Below are positions 7,171 to 15,241 of a stretch of 32,611 bases of DNA, piece by piece. This DNA comes from Xenococcaceae cyanobacterium MO_234.B1 (GTDB lineage: Bacteria; Cyanobacteriota; Cyanobacteriia; Cyanobacteriales; Xenococcaceae): assembly GCA_030064915.1 (NCBI GenBank), contig JASJEK010000079.1, positions 1 through 32,611 on the forward strand. Reading direction: 5' to 3'. A program made the position numbers and the translations under genes. Position 1 is the first letter of the stretch, and the number at the start of each line of letters is the position of its first letter. The notes beneath the pieces are model-generated. The model made no database searches, had not been told where the DNA came from, and saw only the letters and a program-made list of their open reading frames with translations.

Positions 7171-7291
7171 TAATTAACCTTTCATAACCAGTGTCTATTC
7201 CCAATCAAGACGCGCAAGTAATATAGGCACTGAATTGTGAACCAATGATGTTAAATCATCAACTACTAATTTAAATTCAGGAGAAAGTATC

Positions 7292-8053
7292 ATGTCACTG
7301 TGGGTTAAAGATACCAACTTAGTTGAACTGCGCCCTAATTTTACCGAAGATGACTTACAGCAAGTTATTCGCGCAGTCTATAAGCAAGTTTTAGGCAACG
7401 CTCATCTCTTAGAAGGCGATCGCCTAACTAGTGCCGAATCTCTATTACGTAACGGAGATATAACTGTCAGAGGCTTTGTGCGTCTAGTAGGACAGTCAGA
7501 ACTATATCAAGCTAAATTTTTCAATAATTCTGCTCAATATCGTTTTATTGAACTGAATTGCAAACATTTCTTAGGACGTGCACCGAAAGATCAAGTAGAA
7601 ATTGCTCGTCATGTTTTAATCTATAACGAACAAGGTTATACAGCAGAGATTGATTCCTACATTGATAGTGAGGAATACATCGCTAGCTTTGGGGAAAATA
7701 TTGTTCCCTATGCTTGTAACACTACTACTCAAGTAGGTAGCAAAAACGTCGATTTCAATCGTGCTTTCAGTTTGTTCCGTGGAGATGCTACTAGTGATAG
7801 TGGCAAATCTGCCCGTTTAATTACTGATATAGCTGCAAATTTACCTTCCAAAATCAAGCCAACAGCTAAAGGAAGTGGTAATGCTAGTAATACAGGTAAA
7901 AGATTCCGCATCACTGTAAGTAGTCTCTGTGGCGGAAACATCCGTCGTAGCAATGCTACTTATGAAGTAGGTTATGCTCAGTTGAGTCAAAAAGTTCAAA
8001 ATATTCACAAACTAGGTGGCAAAATTGTCAGTATTACTGAAGTTACCAACTAG
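7292..8053 (+). CDS. cpeE: phycoerythrin-associated rod linker CpeE
   Basis: Third linker, 253 aa. The rod-linker domain spans about residues 20-145 ([59 protein letters not shown]) and the CpcD-like domain about 197-250 ([20 protein letters not shown] ... [15 protein letters not shown]). Compared with CpeC and CpeD the domain motifs drift slightly (HFLGRAPK for HLLGRAPN; two extra Cys). Its ribosome site, attcaggagaaa, is nearly the same as that of cpeD. A strong hairpin with heptamer repeats separates it from cpeS. CpeE is by order; any rod position is inferred from family knowledge. Confidence 0.9.
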   Translation: MSLWVKDTNLVELRPNFTEDDLQQVIRAVYKQVLGNAHLLEGDRLTSAESLLRNGDITVRGFVRLVGQSELYQAKFFNNSAQYRFIELNCKHFLGRAPKDQVEIARHVLIYNEQGYTAEIDSYIDSEEYIASFGENIVPYACNTTTQVGSKNVDFNRAFSLFRGDATSDSGKSARLITDIAANLPSKIKPTAKGSGNASNTGKRFRITVSSLCGGNIRRSNATYEVGYAQLSQKVQNIHKLGGKIVSITEVTN

Positions 8054-8062
8054 ATAAAAATT

Positions 8063-8124
8063 GGGGCAATATCTTAACAGTAAACAGTAAGCAGTAACTG
8101 ATAACTGATTTAGTTTATTGCCCC
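8063..8124 (+). repeat. hairpin with heptamer repeats between cpeE and cpeS
   Basis: ggggcaata (8063-8071) pairs perfectly with tattgcccc (8116-8124), followed by gaaaaattt. The 44-base loop is mostly five heptamers in a row at 8074-8108 (ttaacag, taaacag, taagcag, taactga, taactga). The position divides the linker genes from the lyase and regulator genes, so it could act as a partial terminator or mRNA processing site that keeps lyase expression below linker expression. Confidence 0.5.
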
Positions 8125-8165
8125 GAAAAATTTAGACATAAATAAACTAAAAATTAACTAAATAA

Positions 8166-8699
8166 ATGAATATTAATGAATTTGTTAAACTATCTTTGGG
8201 TCGCTGGCGATCGCAGAGAAGCGCCCACCATCTCGCCTTTGCTCATTTTGAAGAAGTAACATCTAATATTGATATTGAAGCATTATCCACTAATGATTCT
8301 AGAGTCATCCAACTATGCAAAACTCACGATATTGACCCCCAGTTAGCTACTAGTCCTTTTAAAATGAGTTGGGAAGGAGAATCGGATTGGGATGAAGACG
8401 AAACCCTTGCAGGTTCAACGATTTTAGTGCCAATTCCCGATGGAGAAAATCTCACTAAAGGCAGACTTTTAAGAGAACAAGGTTATGCAGAAACTATCCC
8501 TTCTATCGGAGAATATCAGATAGGAGAAGATGGAACTTTTTTGTTAGTAACTAAATACGACCGCGCAGCAGCCGAAGAAAAGATTTGGTTTGCTACCCCT
8601 AATTTGCGGTTTCGAGTTTCTTTGATTAAAACTAGTAATGGGAAAGGAGTAACTACTGCCTCTTTCTCTTCAGAAATTCGCTCTTTAAATAATACTTAG
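8166..8699 (+). CDS. cpeS: phycoerythrobilin lyase CpeS (CpcS/CpeS family)
   Basis: CpeS-type lyases attach bilin to the central Cys-82-equivalent of phycobiliprotein subunits; in Fremyella CpeS serves beta-phycoerythrin. The 177-aa, lipocalin-fold protein shows the family's pattern: N-terminal LSLGRWRSQRSAHHLAF, the middle MSWEGESDWDEDETLAGSTI, then DRAAAEEKIWFATPNLRFRV and the final strand ASFSSEIR. These are typical CpcS/CpeS signatures, including the AEEKIWFA..NLR(F/L)R motif. The ATG at 8166 lacks a good ribosome site, which fits low expression next to the linkers. CpeS rather than CpcS or CpcU is chosen from the cpe context. Confidence 0.9.
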   Translation: MNINEFVKLSLGRWRSQRSAHHLAFAHFEEVTSNIDIEALSTNDSRVIQLCKTHDIDPQLATSPFKMSWEGESDWDEDETLAGSTILVPIPDGENLTKGRLLREQGYAETIPSIGEYQIGEDGTFLLVTKYDRAAAEEKIWFATPNLRFRVSLIKTSNGKGVTTASFSSEIRSLNNT

Positions 8700-8746
8700 T
8701 AATCACAGCAAACCTGACTTCAAATTAATTTTTGATCAATTAAAAA

Positions 8747-9388
8747 ATGTTAATAAATGACTATTTAATAAATGACTATAATTCTCCTCAAACAGAAGGT
8801 AGTCTGCTAAGAGATTTAGCTGAGGCGATGGCAGGAGATTTTAGTAATCAGAAACAAGCCTTTGCCGATTCTAGGAATTACGCTCATATCCGTGTTTTTT
8901 TCCGTCCCCTTCCTTGGGAATTTTTCTCAGCGATCGGTTTTTATTCTGAACAAGTATATGATTATGATCTTTGGACTCCCTATCGTCAAGGAGTACATCG
9001 TTTAGTAGAACGAGGAGATGATATTTATATTGAGAACTATAGTCTCAATGATGCCATGGTCTATGCAGGAGCAGGGCATAACCGAGACATTCTGCAAACT
9101 ATTTCTCCTGACTGCATCCAACGTCGTTACAACTGTTCTATGGTATTTAAGCGAGATGGAGACATATTGCGCGGTAGTGTTGAACCAGGAAATAAATGTC
9201 TTATCCCCAAAAAAGGAATAGAAACTTATCTTGTCAGTGATGTAGAAATAACTCAAACAACCTGGGTTAGTTGGGATCGAGGAATAAATCCCACTACAGG
9301 AGAACAAGTTTGGGGTTCAGCAAAAGGTCCTCTGAAATTTGAAAAAAGAGCTAGTTTCGCTAGTGAATTACCTTTATCAAATCTGTAA
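8747..9388 (+). CDS. cpeT: phycoerythrobilin lyase CpeT (CpcT/CpeT family)
   Basis: CpcT/CpeT proteins attach bilin to Cys-155/165-equivalents of beta subunits; CpeT of Fremyella acts on Cys-165 of CpeB. The 213-aa product carries the family core: LLRDLAEAMAGDFSNQKQAF, RVFFRPLPWEFFSAIGFYSE, PYRQGVHRLV, then CSMVFKRDGDILRGSVEPGN and QTTWVSWDRGINPTTGEQVW. Family length is about 200 aa. Two ATG-containing direct repeats at the start (MLINDYLINDYNS) make the exact initiation site uncertain; no ribosome site is evident. It lies 47 bp after cpeS and 58 bp before the preferred cpeR start, in the conserved cpeSTR order. Confidence 0.9.
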   Translation: MLINDYLINDYNSPQTEGSLLRDLAEAMAGDFSNQKQAFADSRNYAHIRVFFRPLPWEFFSAIGFYSEQVYDYDLWTPYRQGVHRLVERGDDIYIENYSLNDAMVYAGAGHNRDILQTISPDCIQRRYNCSMVFKRDGDILRGSVEPGNKCLIPKKGIETYLVSDVEITQTTWVSWDRGINPTTGEQVWGSAKGPLKFEKRASFASELPLSNL

Positions 9389-9446
9389 AAATAGTAGTTA
9401 TTAAGGCAAAAAGTAGTAGATGATAACTTCGGAGCTAACAAAGAGT

Positions 9447-9755
9447 ATGCTGCCTCCAGTAGCTCACAAAAAAATGCAAGGATGGATCAGAAGTAGACAT
9501 CTAATTTGTTCTGGTCATTTTTTTATTTTTGAAACTTTAGAGTATTCTACCGTTGAAAGATTTGAAGAATGTATCAAAAGTTTGGGTGGTAGTTTGATTT
9601 CAGTTGACCCCATAAAGAAAGTTTGGATCGGTAATCATCGTCAAGTGATTCTTTATCAAGCTAAAGCTAGTTTACATACCCCTCATCACGAACTAAAACA
9701 GTATTGGATTAAATACGGTGGTTTTTATACTAGATTTGACGAACGTTCTTGTTAA
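9447..9755 (+). CDS. cpeR: CpeR, phycoerythrin operon regulator
   Basis: CpeR is a small cyanobacterial protein needed for expression of the phycoerythrin structural genes cpeBA, and so it links linker/lyase synthesis to subunit synthesis. The 102-aa product starts MLPPVAHKKMQGWIRSRHLI and continues FFIFETLEY, then SLGGSLISVDPIKKVWIGNH and a C-terminal QYWIKYGGFYTRFDER. This matches my memory of CpeR, and the gene is last in cpeCDESTR, as in Fremyella. A GGAG lies 12 bases before ATG 9447; an ATG at 9420 would add nine residues. It does not carry an obvious helix-turn-helix. cpeBA itself is not in the window. Confidence 0.88.
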   Translation: MLPPVAHKKMQGWIRSRHLICSGHFFIFETLEYSTVERFEECIKSLGGSLISVDPIKKVWIGNHRQVILYQAKASLHTPHHELKQYWIKYGGFYTRFDERSC

Positions 9756-10101
9756 ATACTGCTAACAATCTTAATTAAATAAATTAAATAAAAGTAATTG
9801 GAGGCAAATTGTGAATAATACCTTTATTTAGGGCTTGCTGAAAAAGTTTTTTGGTTGGGATAGGTAATAGGTAATAGGTAATATAGCAATACGTCAGAAG
9901 GTTAGGACATAGGATTTAAAGTAGGGGCTTTTCGCGAAAAGCCCTTACAGAATTTGATTTGTCCTAACCTAAATTTGTAGGGCTATAGTTTTATTCAGCA
10001 AGCTCTATTTAAAAATAATTATTAAAATATAAAGCTTTTCTCCTACAAGTCTTCTCTTAATCTATACTATTGTGTTACGGTATGCTAGGAGATGGCTCGA
10101 T
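9756..10101. other. intergenic region after cpeR, mostly a MITE
   Basis: Between cpeR and the next gene there is no ORF. About 190 bp of it is the MITE-like element described separately (9825-10011). A weak ttgtta/taacaa pair straddles the cpeR stop region (9752-9769) but lacks a T-run, so no clear terminator is visible. Confidence 0.5.
9825..10011. mobile_element. 175-bp MITE-like element with TIRs and a 6-bp flanking duplication
   Basis: Element 9831-10005 starts gggcttgctgaa and ends ttcagcaagctc, a 12-bp terminal inverted repeat with one mismatch. Both sides are flanked by tattta (9825-9830 and 10006-10011), a plausible target duplication, though AT-rich. Inside, a perfect 11-bp inverted repeat (aggttaggaca 9899-9909 with its complement 9960-9970) encloses a perfect 20-bp palindrome (9925-9944). 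A heptamer, ataggta, is repeated three times at 9860-9880. It encodes nothing, so it would need a transposase in trans. The parent IS family is not identified. Confidence 0.7.
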
Positions 10102-10416
10102 ATGAATGGCAAAAAGAAACGCAATAGTCTTCGAGAAGCAGCAAGAAAAAAATCGAAGCTGAATATTGCCGTTTCTGCCCTAACTTTACAAAAGTTATCT
10201 GAAATTGCCCAAAAATTGCCCAAAGAATTAAAATATCGAAATCTGATTTATGTAGCAAGTATTGATAATTTACGAAAAGTAAATTATCTTCTTCAAAGTT
10301 CCCATACTCAAAGTAAAAGATTAATAGTCAGCTTCACATTGCTATTACTTTTGAATGTTGGGATTACAGGGTTTATTGCCAGATATTACTATTGGCAAAC
10401 AATCGGTTTTAATTAA
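10102..10416 (+). CDS. small basic protein with C-terminal membrane anchor
   Basis: No family recognised. The preferred start is ATG 10102, preceded by AGGAG with ten bases of spacing; a GTG at 10072 is possible but has no ribosome site. The 104-aa protein begins with a very basic stretch (MNGKKKRNSLREAARKKSK). A segment follows that resembles a ribbon-helix-helix unit (LNIAVSALTLQKLSEIAQKL), and it ends in one hydrophobic helix, LIVSFTLLLLLNVGITGFIA, with aromatic residues after it. This suggests a tail-anchored protein with its basic domain in the cytoplasm. It lies 18 bp before the large coiled-coil gene, which has the same plan, so the two probably form an operon. Confidence 0.6.
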   Translation: MNGKKKRNSLREAARKKSKLNIAVSALTLQKLSEIAQKLPKELKYRNLIYVASIDNLRKVNYLLQSSHTQSKRLIVSFTLLLLLNVGITGFIARYYYWQTIGFN

Positions 10417-10434
10417 ACATCGGAGGCAAAGAAA

Positions 10435-12174
10435 ATGGTACGAAAAAAACGTAAAACAGACCCTAATAACACTACAATTCTTGATAAAAAACAGATAGGA
10501 ATATCTCTGACTTATGCTGCCTTAGAAAATCTTAATGCTATGGTAGAAGAGACAGGATTATCCAAATCAAAATTGATTGAAGGTTTAGTGACAGGAGAAA
10601 TAGCAACTGCTCATCATCCTGCCGAAACGAAGCTTAACCTTGAAGCTGAAGCAAAAACCTCCCACTCCGATGAAATATCTAAAACATCAGAAACTATCCA
10701 AAAGTTAGAATCTCAATTGGCAGAAAAAATCGCCAATTATAAGACTTTAGAGCGAGCTTCAGAACAGCAACTTGCTCAGATCAAAGAATTAGAAAATCAG
10801 CTTGAGAAACTACAAGAAAAAAATACTAGCACTGAAGAAACAAATCATATTATAGAGCAACTCAAGACACAATTATCTGAATATCAGCAACAAGAAGAAT
10901 CTTGGAAAAATCAACTGACAGAAGCTCAAAATAAGTTAGCAGGAGTAGAACAAGAAGTAGGGCAAAAACAGTCTGAACTCGAAAAATCTATCGAGGAATG
11001 TCGGACTTTACAACAATCTGTAACTGAGACAGAAAAACAACTAGCAGAAGCTAAACAGGAATCACAATCTCACCAGCAACAAAATAGTGAATTACAAGAA
11101 ACTTTATCTCAGCAAAGAACAATTACAGAGTCTTTACAACAACAGTTAGAAGATAAAGATAATGAAATTAATAGTCTTCATCAGCAACTAGAGCAAAATC
11201 GCATTCAGACTGAAGAACAAAATCAAACTCAGCACACTTTACAGCAGCAACTAGATAGCTTACAACAGGAGTTAGGAGATAAAGATCATTGGATTGATAG
11301 TCTTCATCAGCAACTAGAGCAAAATCGCCTTCAGGCTGAAGAACAAAATCAAGTTCAGCACAATTTACAGCAGCAACTAGATAGTTTACAACAGGAGTTA
11401 GGAGATAAAGATCATGAAATTAGTAGTCTTCATCAGCAACTAGAGCAAAATCGCATTCAAACGGAAGAACAAAATCAAGTTCAGCACAATTTACAGCAGC
11501 AGCTAGATAGCTTACAACAGGAGCTAGGAGATAAAGATCATGAAATTAGTAATCTTCATCAGCAACTAGAGCAAAATCGCATTCAGGCTGAAGAACAAAA
11601 TCAAGTTCAGCACAATTTACAGCAGCAACTAGATAGTTTACAACAACAGTTAGGAGATAAAGATCATGAAATTAGTAGTCTTCATCAGCAACTAGAGCAA
11701 AATCGCATTCAGACGGAAGAACAAAATCAAGTTCAGCACAATTTACAACAGCAAATAACTCAACAACAAACAGAACTTGCTCAACAAAAAGAACAGACTA
11801 ACAGTTTACAGCAGCAATTGCGCCAGAGCGAGGAACAAGGTAATAATCTTCAGCAACAACTGCAACAAGAACAAACTCAATCCCAACAGCAGTTAACCAA
11901 TAACCAAAAACTACAGCAAGAGATTAATCAACTCACCGAAAAATTATCTCAACAAGAATCTAGTTATGAATCTTTGCAGCAACAGTTAGAAATAAAAGAA
12001 AACTCTCTTAGTACTTTGCAAACTAAACTAGAAGAACAAAAATCTTTAGTACAGCAACAAAGCAGTGGTAATAAGTATAAAAATATGACCATAGTTGCTC
12101 TAACTATACTCTCACTTACCCTAGCTGTAATCTCTGGGTTACTAGCTAAAACCAATTTTGCAGGGATGTCTTAG
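10435..12174 (+). CDS. long coiled-coil, tail-anchored protein with 42-residue repeats
   Basis: No family recognised. The 579-aa protein has three parts. Residues 1-60 are basic and contain KKQIGISLTYAALENLNAMV followed by EETGLSKSKLIEGLVTGEI, which reads like a ribbon-helix-helix DNA-binding unit. Residues about 75-545 form a Gln/Glu-rich coiled coil; within it five copies of a 42-residue (six-heptad) unit, GDKDHEISSLHQQLEQ and onward, are nearly identical. Residues about 551-572 are a membrane helix (MTIVALTILSLTLAVISGLL). A ribosome site, ggagg, lies 8-12 bases before the ATG. The design suggests a membrane-tethered filament or spacer that may hold DNA or a partner at the membrane; this is inference. 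Confidence 0.75.
   Translation: MVRKKRKTDPNNTTILDKKQIGISLTYAALENLNAMVEETGLSKSKLIEGLVTGEIATAHHPAETKLNLEAEAKTSHSDEISKTSETIQKLESQLAEKIANYKTLERASEQQLAQIKELENQLEKLQEKNTSTEETNHIIEQLKTQLSEYQQQEESWKNQLTEAQNKLAGVEQEVGQKQSELEKSIEECRTLQQSVTETEKQLAEAKQESQSHQQQNSELQETLSQQRTITESLQQQLEDKDNEINSLHQQLEQNRIQTEEQNQTQHTLQQQLDSLQQELGDKDHWIDSLHQQLEQNRLQAEEQNQVQHNLQQQLDSLQQELGDKDHEISSLHQQLEQNRIQTEEQNQVQHNLQQQLDSLQQELGDKDHEISNLHQQLEQNRIQAEEQNQVQHNLQQQLDSLQQQLGDKDHEISSLHQQLEQNRIQTEEQNQVQHNLQQQITQQQTELAQQKEQTNSLQQQLRQSEEQGNNLQQQLQQEQTQSQQQLTNNQKLQQEINQLTEKLSQQESSYESLQQQLEIKENSLSTLQTKLEEQKSLVQQQSSGNKYKNMTIVALTILSLTLAVISGLLAKTNFAGMS
11149..11778 (+). repeat. five in-frame 126-bp tandem repeats
   Basis: Units start at 11149, 11275, 11401, 11527 and 11653. 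Each is 126 bp and codes for 42 residues. The third to fifth are almost identical at DNA level; the first (EDKDNEINSL) and the second (GDKDHWIDSL) differ more, and the fifth diverges at its 3' end. The high DNA identity points to recent expansion by slippage or recombination, so copy number may vary between strains. Confidence 0.92.
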
Positions 12175-12273
12175 AATCTAGAAGTAGCTGTGCAAAATAA
12201 ATTACAAGCTTGGTAGCCGTTTATCTTAAATTTAGCGATCGCCCTGTTTTTCAAAAAGCTCCCCAATGAGTTC

Positions 12274-14022
12274 TTAAAACTTATTAGTGATCCAGAGAGA
12301 TTGATAAGGTTGAAGGAGTAAAGTATCGTAAATATCATCAAAACATTGTCTACTGATTAGGTCGCACCAAGTATCAATAACAACTAAGTTTAAGGAAGAT
12401 AGTTGTAGTTCTTGAGGGCGATCGCTTAAATTAAAGATACAGAAAATACTTTGATCTCGCTCCCTACTTTGTCGCCAAAAAGTGAACAAGGCGTTATTGA
12501 GAGGGTGTAGGGTGTACTGGGTGGCGTAAGGGTGAAAGGCTGGCTGACGACGGCGAATTTGAATGCGCCGACACAATTCAGTAAAGACTCTAGCTTGAGG
12601 TGTATTAGGGTCAGCGAGACGTTGTTCTAGTTCTTCGTAGTTCCAACGATAACGATTAATGGAACGATGGGCTCCTGTTTTTTTAACTCCTTCATGGTAG
12701 TTGGGAGTTGCTAAGAGACTGTGAAGATAAAAGCCAGGGATTCCTTCTATAGACATCTTAATGGTCTGAGAACAGATAAATCGCTCAATTTGCCACTCAT
12801 CTTCCCCTTTGACTGTGCCTTTGAGAGCATCAAAGAGAGAAATATTAATTTCATAAGGGCTTTTTGTGCCGTCAGGCTTACTTCTCATACTGATTCTGCC
12901 CCCAAACTTTGCCATAGTCTCTAGAAGTTGCTGATACTCTTTTTCTTCTAGTAATCCTTCTGCTGGGCGTACTCCAATGCCATCATGGGAAGCAGTAAAG
13001 TTAAAGTAGGCACAACCCATTGGTGCAGGAGGCATACTCATCATCCAAGTTTTGAGATGATCGGATTTTCCTTGAATTAAAGCGTTGACCAGTAAAGGAG
13101 GGAGGCTGAAATTATAGATCATGTGTGCCTCATCCCGATTGCCAAAATAGCTAAGATTTTCCCGATTTGGCACATTTGTCTCGGTAATTAGGGCAACATC
13201 GCTATTGATTATTTGCAACAGTTCGCGAACTATTCTAACTATGGCGTGAGTTTGGGGAAGATGGATACAAGGAGTACCAATTTCTTTCCACAAAAAGCCT
13301 ACGGCATCGAGACGGATATATTTCGCGCCTTTTTCCACATAAAACAGAATAATTTTAATAAATTCAATCAATACATCGGGGTTGGCGAAGTTGAGATCAA
13401 TTTGATCATGACCAAAAGTTGCCCACAGGTATTTTTTCCCTTTTACCGTTTCAATTTCTGCCAACAAAGAGCTACTACGAGGACGCACTACTGCCGATAG
13501 ATCAGTCTCAGGATCGACTTCAACAAAATAATCACATCCTGGTTTTTCCTGCTTTTTATATTGTTCTACCCATACACTTTTACTAGATACATGATTAATG
13601 ACTAAATCCACCATTAAATTAAATTTACTGGCAATAGCTTCGATATCCTTCCAGTCTCCTAGTTTGGGTTTTACCTGAAGATAATCAATTACTGCAAAGC
13701 CATCATCCGAACTGTAGGGGAAAAAAGGTAAGATATGTACTCCTGTCATCGTCTCTGGCAAATATTTACTCAAAAAGCGTTCCAGAGTGACTAAGGGCTT
13801 TTCTGCATTATTGCCAAGGATACTATCACCGTAAGTAATCAAGATAACTTTATTTTCATCCCATTTATCAAGATTTTCGCCTCTAATTTCTGTTAGATGG
13901 TCTTTAAGTAGCTCGTATAGCTGTTTTACTAAATTTTCTGCTGTAGCTTCCCCGTAAACCTTGACCAATAGGGGTATGATGTTACGGAAAATCTGTTTGA
14001 TGTGTTCGTTTGATACAGTCAT
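12274..14022 (-). CDS. GH13 sugar phosphorylase (sucrose/glucosylglycerate phosphorylase type)
   Basis: GH13 subfamily 18 enzymes split a glucoside with phosphate to give glucose 1-phosphate. The 582-aa protein has the (beta/alpha)8 landmarks: VHILPFFPYSSDDGFAVIDY, VDLVINHVSS, the nucleophile Asp239 in YIRLDAVGFLWK, the acid/base Glu281 in ALITETNVPN, and Asp347 in FTASHDGIGVRP. At 582 aa it is longer than typical bacterial sucrose phosphorylases (about 490-500) and closer to the YcjM-like glucosylglycerate phosphorylases, so 2-O-glucosylglycerate, a compatible solute, is a serious candidate substrate. The substrate cannot be settled from sequence reading alone. It is transcribed divergently from the LysR gene across a 223-bp gap and convergently with the coiled-coil gene. 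Confidence 0.85.
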   Translation of the reverse strand: MTVSNEHIKQIFRNIIPLLVKVYGEATAENLVKQLYELLKDHLTEIRGENLDKWDENKVILITYGDSILGNNAEKPLVTLERFLSKYLPETMTGVHILPFFPYSSDDGFAVIDYLQVKPKLGDWKDIEAIASKFNLMVDLVINHVSSKSVWVEQYKKQEKPGCDYFVEVDPETDLSAVVRPRSSSLLAEIETVKGKKYLWATFGHDQIDLNFANPDVLIEFIKIILFYVEKGAKYIRLDAVGFLWKEIGTPCIHLPQTHAIVRIVRELLQIINSDVALITETNVPNRENLSYFGNRDEAHMIYNFSLPPLLVNALIQGKSDHLKTWMMSMPPAPMGCAYFNFTASHDGIGVRPAEGLLEEKEYQQLLETMAKFGGRISMRSKPDGTKSPYEINISLFDALKGTVKGEDEWQIERFICSQTIKMSIEGIPGFYLHSLLATPNYHEGVKKTGAHRSINRYRWNYEELEQRLADPNTPQARVFTELCRRIQIRRRQPAFHPYATQYTLHPLNNALFTFWRQSRERDQSIFCIFNLSDRPQELQLSSLNLVVIDTWCDLISRQCFDDIYDTLLLQPYQSLWITNKF

Positions 14023-14245
14023 AAACCAACTATCTTATTCTCAGTTCTCACTAACTTAAACCCAATGGCAGGGCATTGTCAGAAAATTAAACTTAGCTAA
14101 AAAAAATTGTTTTTACATATATTGCCAAAGTATGTTGCAAAATTTATCTACTATTGGTTTTAATTTATACTAAATTATCCCTTTGGATTCGATATCTTCA
14201 AGAAATAATGGGGTTAACGCAAGATAAGGTTGTCATCAGAGTATT

Positions 14246-15220
14246 ATGCGAATTGAGCAGTTACAAGCTTTTCTGGCAGTAGCAGATACAGGGAATTTTG
14301 GACAAGCAGCCAAAAAATGCGGCGTAACCCAATCTACTATTAGTCGTCAAATTCAGTCTCTAGAACAAGATTTGGGCATCGGGTTGTTTCATCGTACTGC
14401 CCAGGCAAAGTTAACCGTGGGAGGGGCAAAATTACTGCCCCGCGCCCAGAAAATTTGTCAAGAATGGTCAAAAGCGAGTCAGGAATGCACGGAACTTGTA
14501 GCAGGTAAACAGCCAGAATTGTGTGTAGCAGCGATTCATTCGGTGTGCGCCCATTATTTACCCCCTATTTTGCCTCAATTTTGTTCAGATTACCCCAAAA
14601 TCCAACTAAGAGTCACGGCTTTAGGTAGCGATCGCGCTCTCAAAGTGCTGCGAGATGGTTTAATAGATGTAGCGATCGTAATGAATAATCGTCTGTTGAC
14701 AACTTCTGGAGAAATGACCATACAAGTTCTCTATGAAGAAAAAATCCAAGTGTTAATGGCCGCTAATCACCCTTTAACTCTTTACAAGTCAGTTCCTCTC
14801 ATAGAATTAGCTCAATATCCCCAAATAGTATTTAAAGATGGTTACGGTATGCAGCGACTAGTACAGGAGTGGTTTAGTCGTCAAAATATAGAATTGAAAA
14901 CTGTTATGGAACTCAACACCCTTGATGCTTTTCGGGGAGTGGTACGGCAAGGTGAGATAGTAGCCCTTCTGCCCCACGGTGCATTAATTGATTCTATGAG
15001 TGATCCGACTCTAGCAGTGCGCCCTTTAACTCAACCCCCTGATTTATCTGAATCTGAGATAGTTAATCCTCGGAAACAAAATAGTTTTTCCCGTCAAGTG
15101 GTTCTAGTTACTACCAGCGATCGCCTACAAATTCCCCCCATCGCCCATTTCTGCGATTTGGTGCAGAAAAACCTGAAAAATAATTACTTATCTACTTCTC
15201 CATTAGTCAGTTCCTATTAA
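14246..15220 (+). CDS. LysR-family transcriptional regulator
   Basis: The 324-aa protein has a classic LysR N-terminal winged helix (MRIEQLQAFLAVADTGNFGQ, then AAKKCGVTQSTISRQIQSLE, then GIGLFHRTAQAKLTVGGAKL) and a periplasmic-binding-like effector domain from about residue 90 (CVAAIHSVCAHYLPPILPQF ... GLIDVAIVMNN). The effector is not predictable. It lies 22 bp upstream of the TrpD2-like gene, probably in one transcript, and divergent from the phosphorylase gene. LysR proteins often control a divergent neighbour, so either gene may be a target. The tail after about residue 305 (NNYLSTSPLVSSY) is unremarkable. Confidence 0.9.
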   Translation: MRIEQLQAFLAVADTGNFGQAAKKCGVTQSTISRQIQSLEQDLGIGLFHRTAQAKLTVGGAKLLPRAQKICQEWSKASQECTELVAGKQPELCVAAIHSVCAHYLPPILPQFCSDYPKIQLRVTALGSDRALKVLRDGLIDVAIVMNNRLLTTSGEMTIQVLYEEKIQVLMAANHPLTLYKSVPLIELAQYPQIVFKDGYGMQRLVQEWFSRQNIELKTVMELNTLDAFRGVVRQGEIVALLPHGALIDSMSDPTLAVRPLTQPPDLSESEIVNPRKQNSFSRQVVLVTTSDRLQIPPIAHFCDLVQKNLKNNYLSTSPLVSSY

Positions 15221-15241
15221 ACATACCCCTATCTATTAGCA

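Noticed and set aside
5403-8053. phycocyanin rod linkers (cpcC-type) instead of PE linkers
   Set aside because: Three consecutive linkers followed by cpeS, cpeT and cpeR match the PE-linker operon order.
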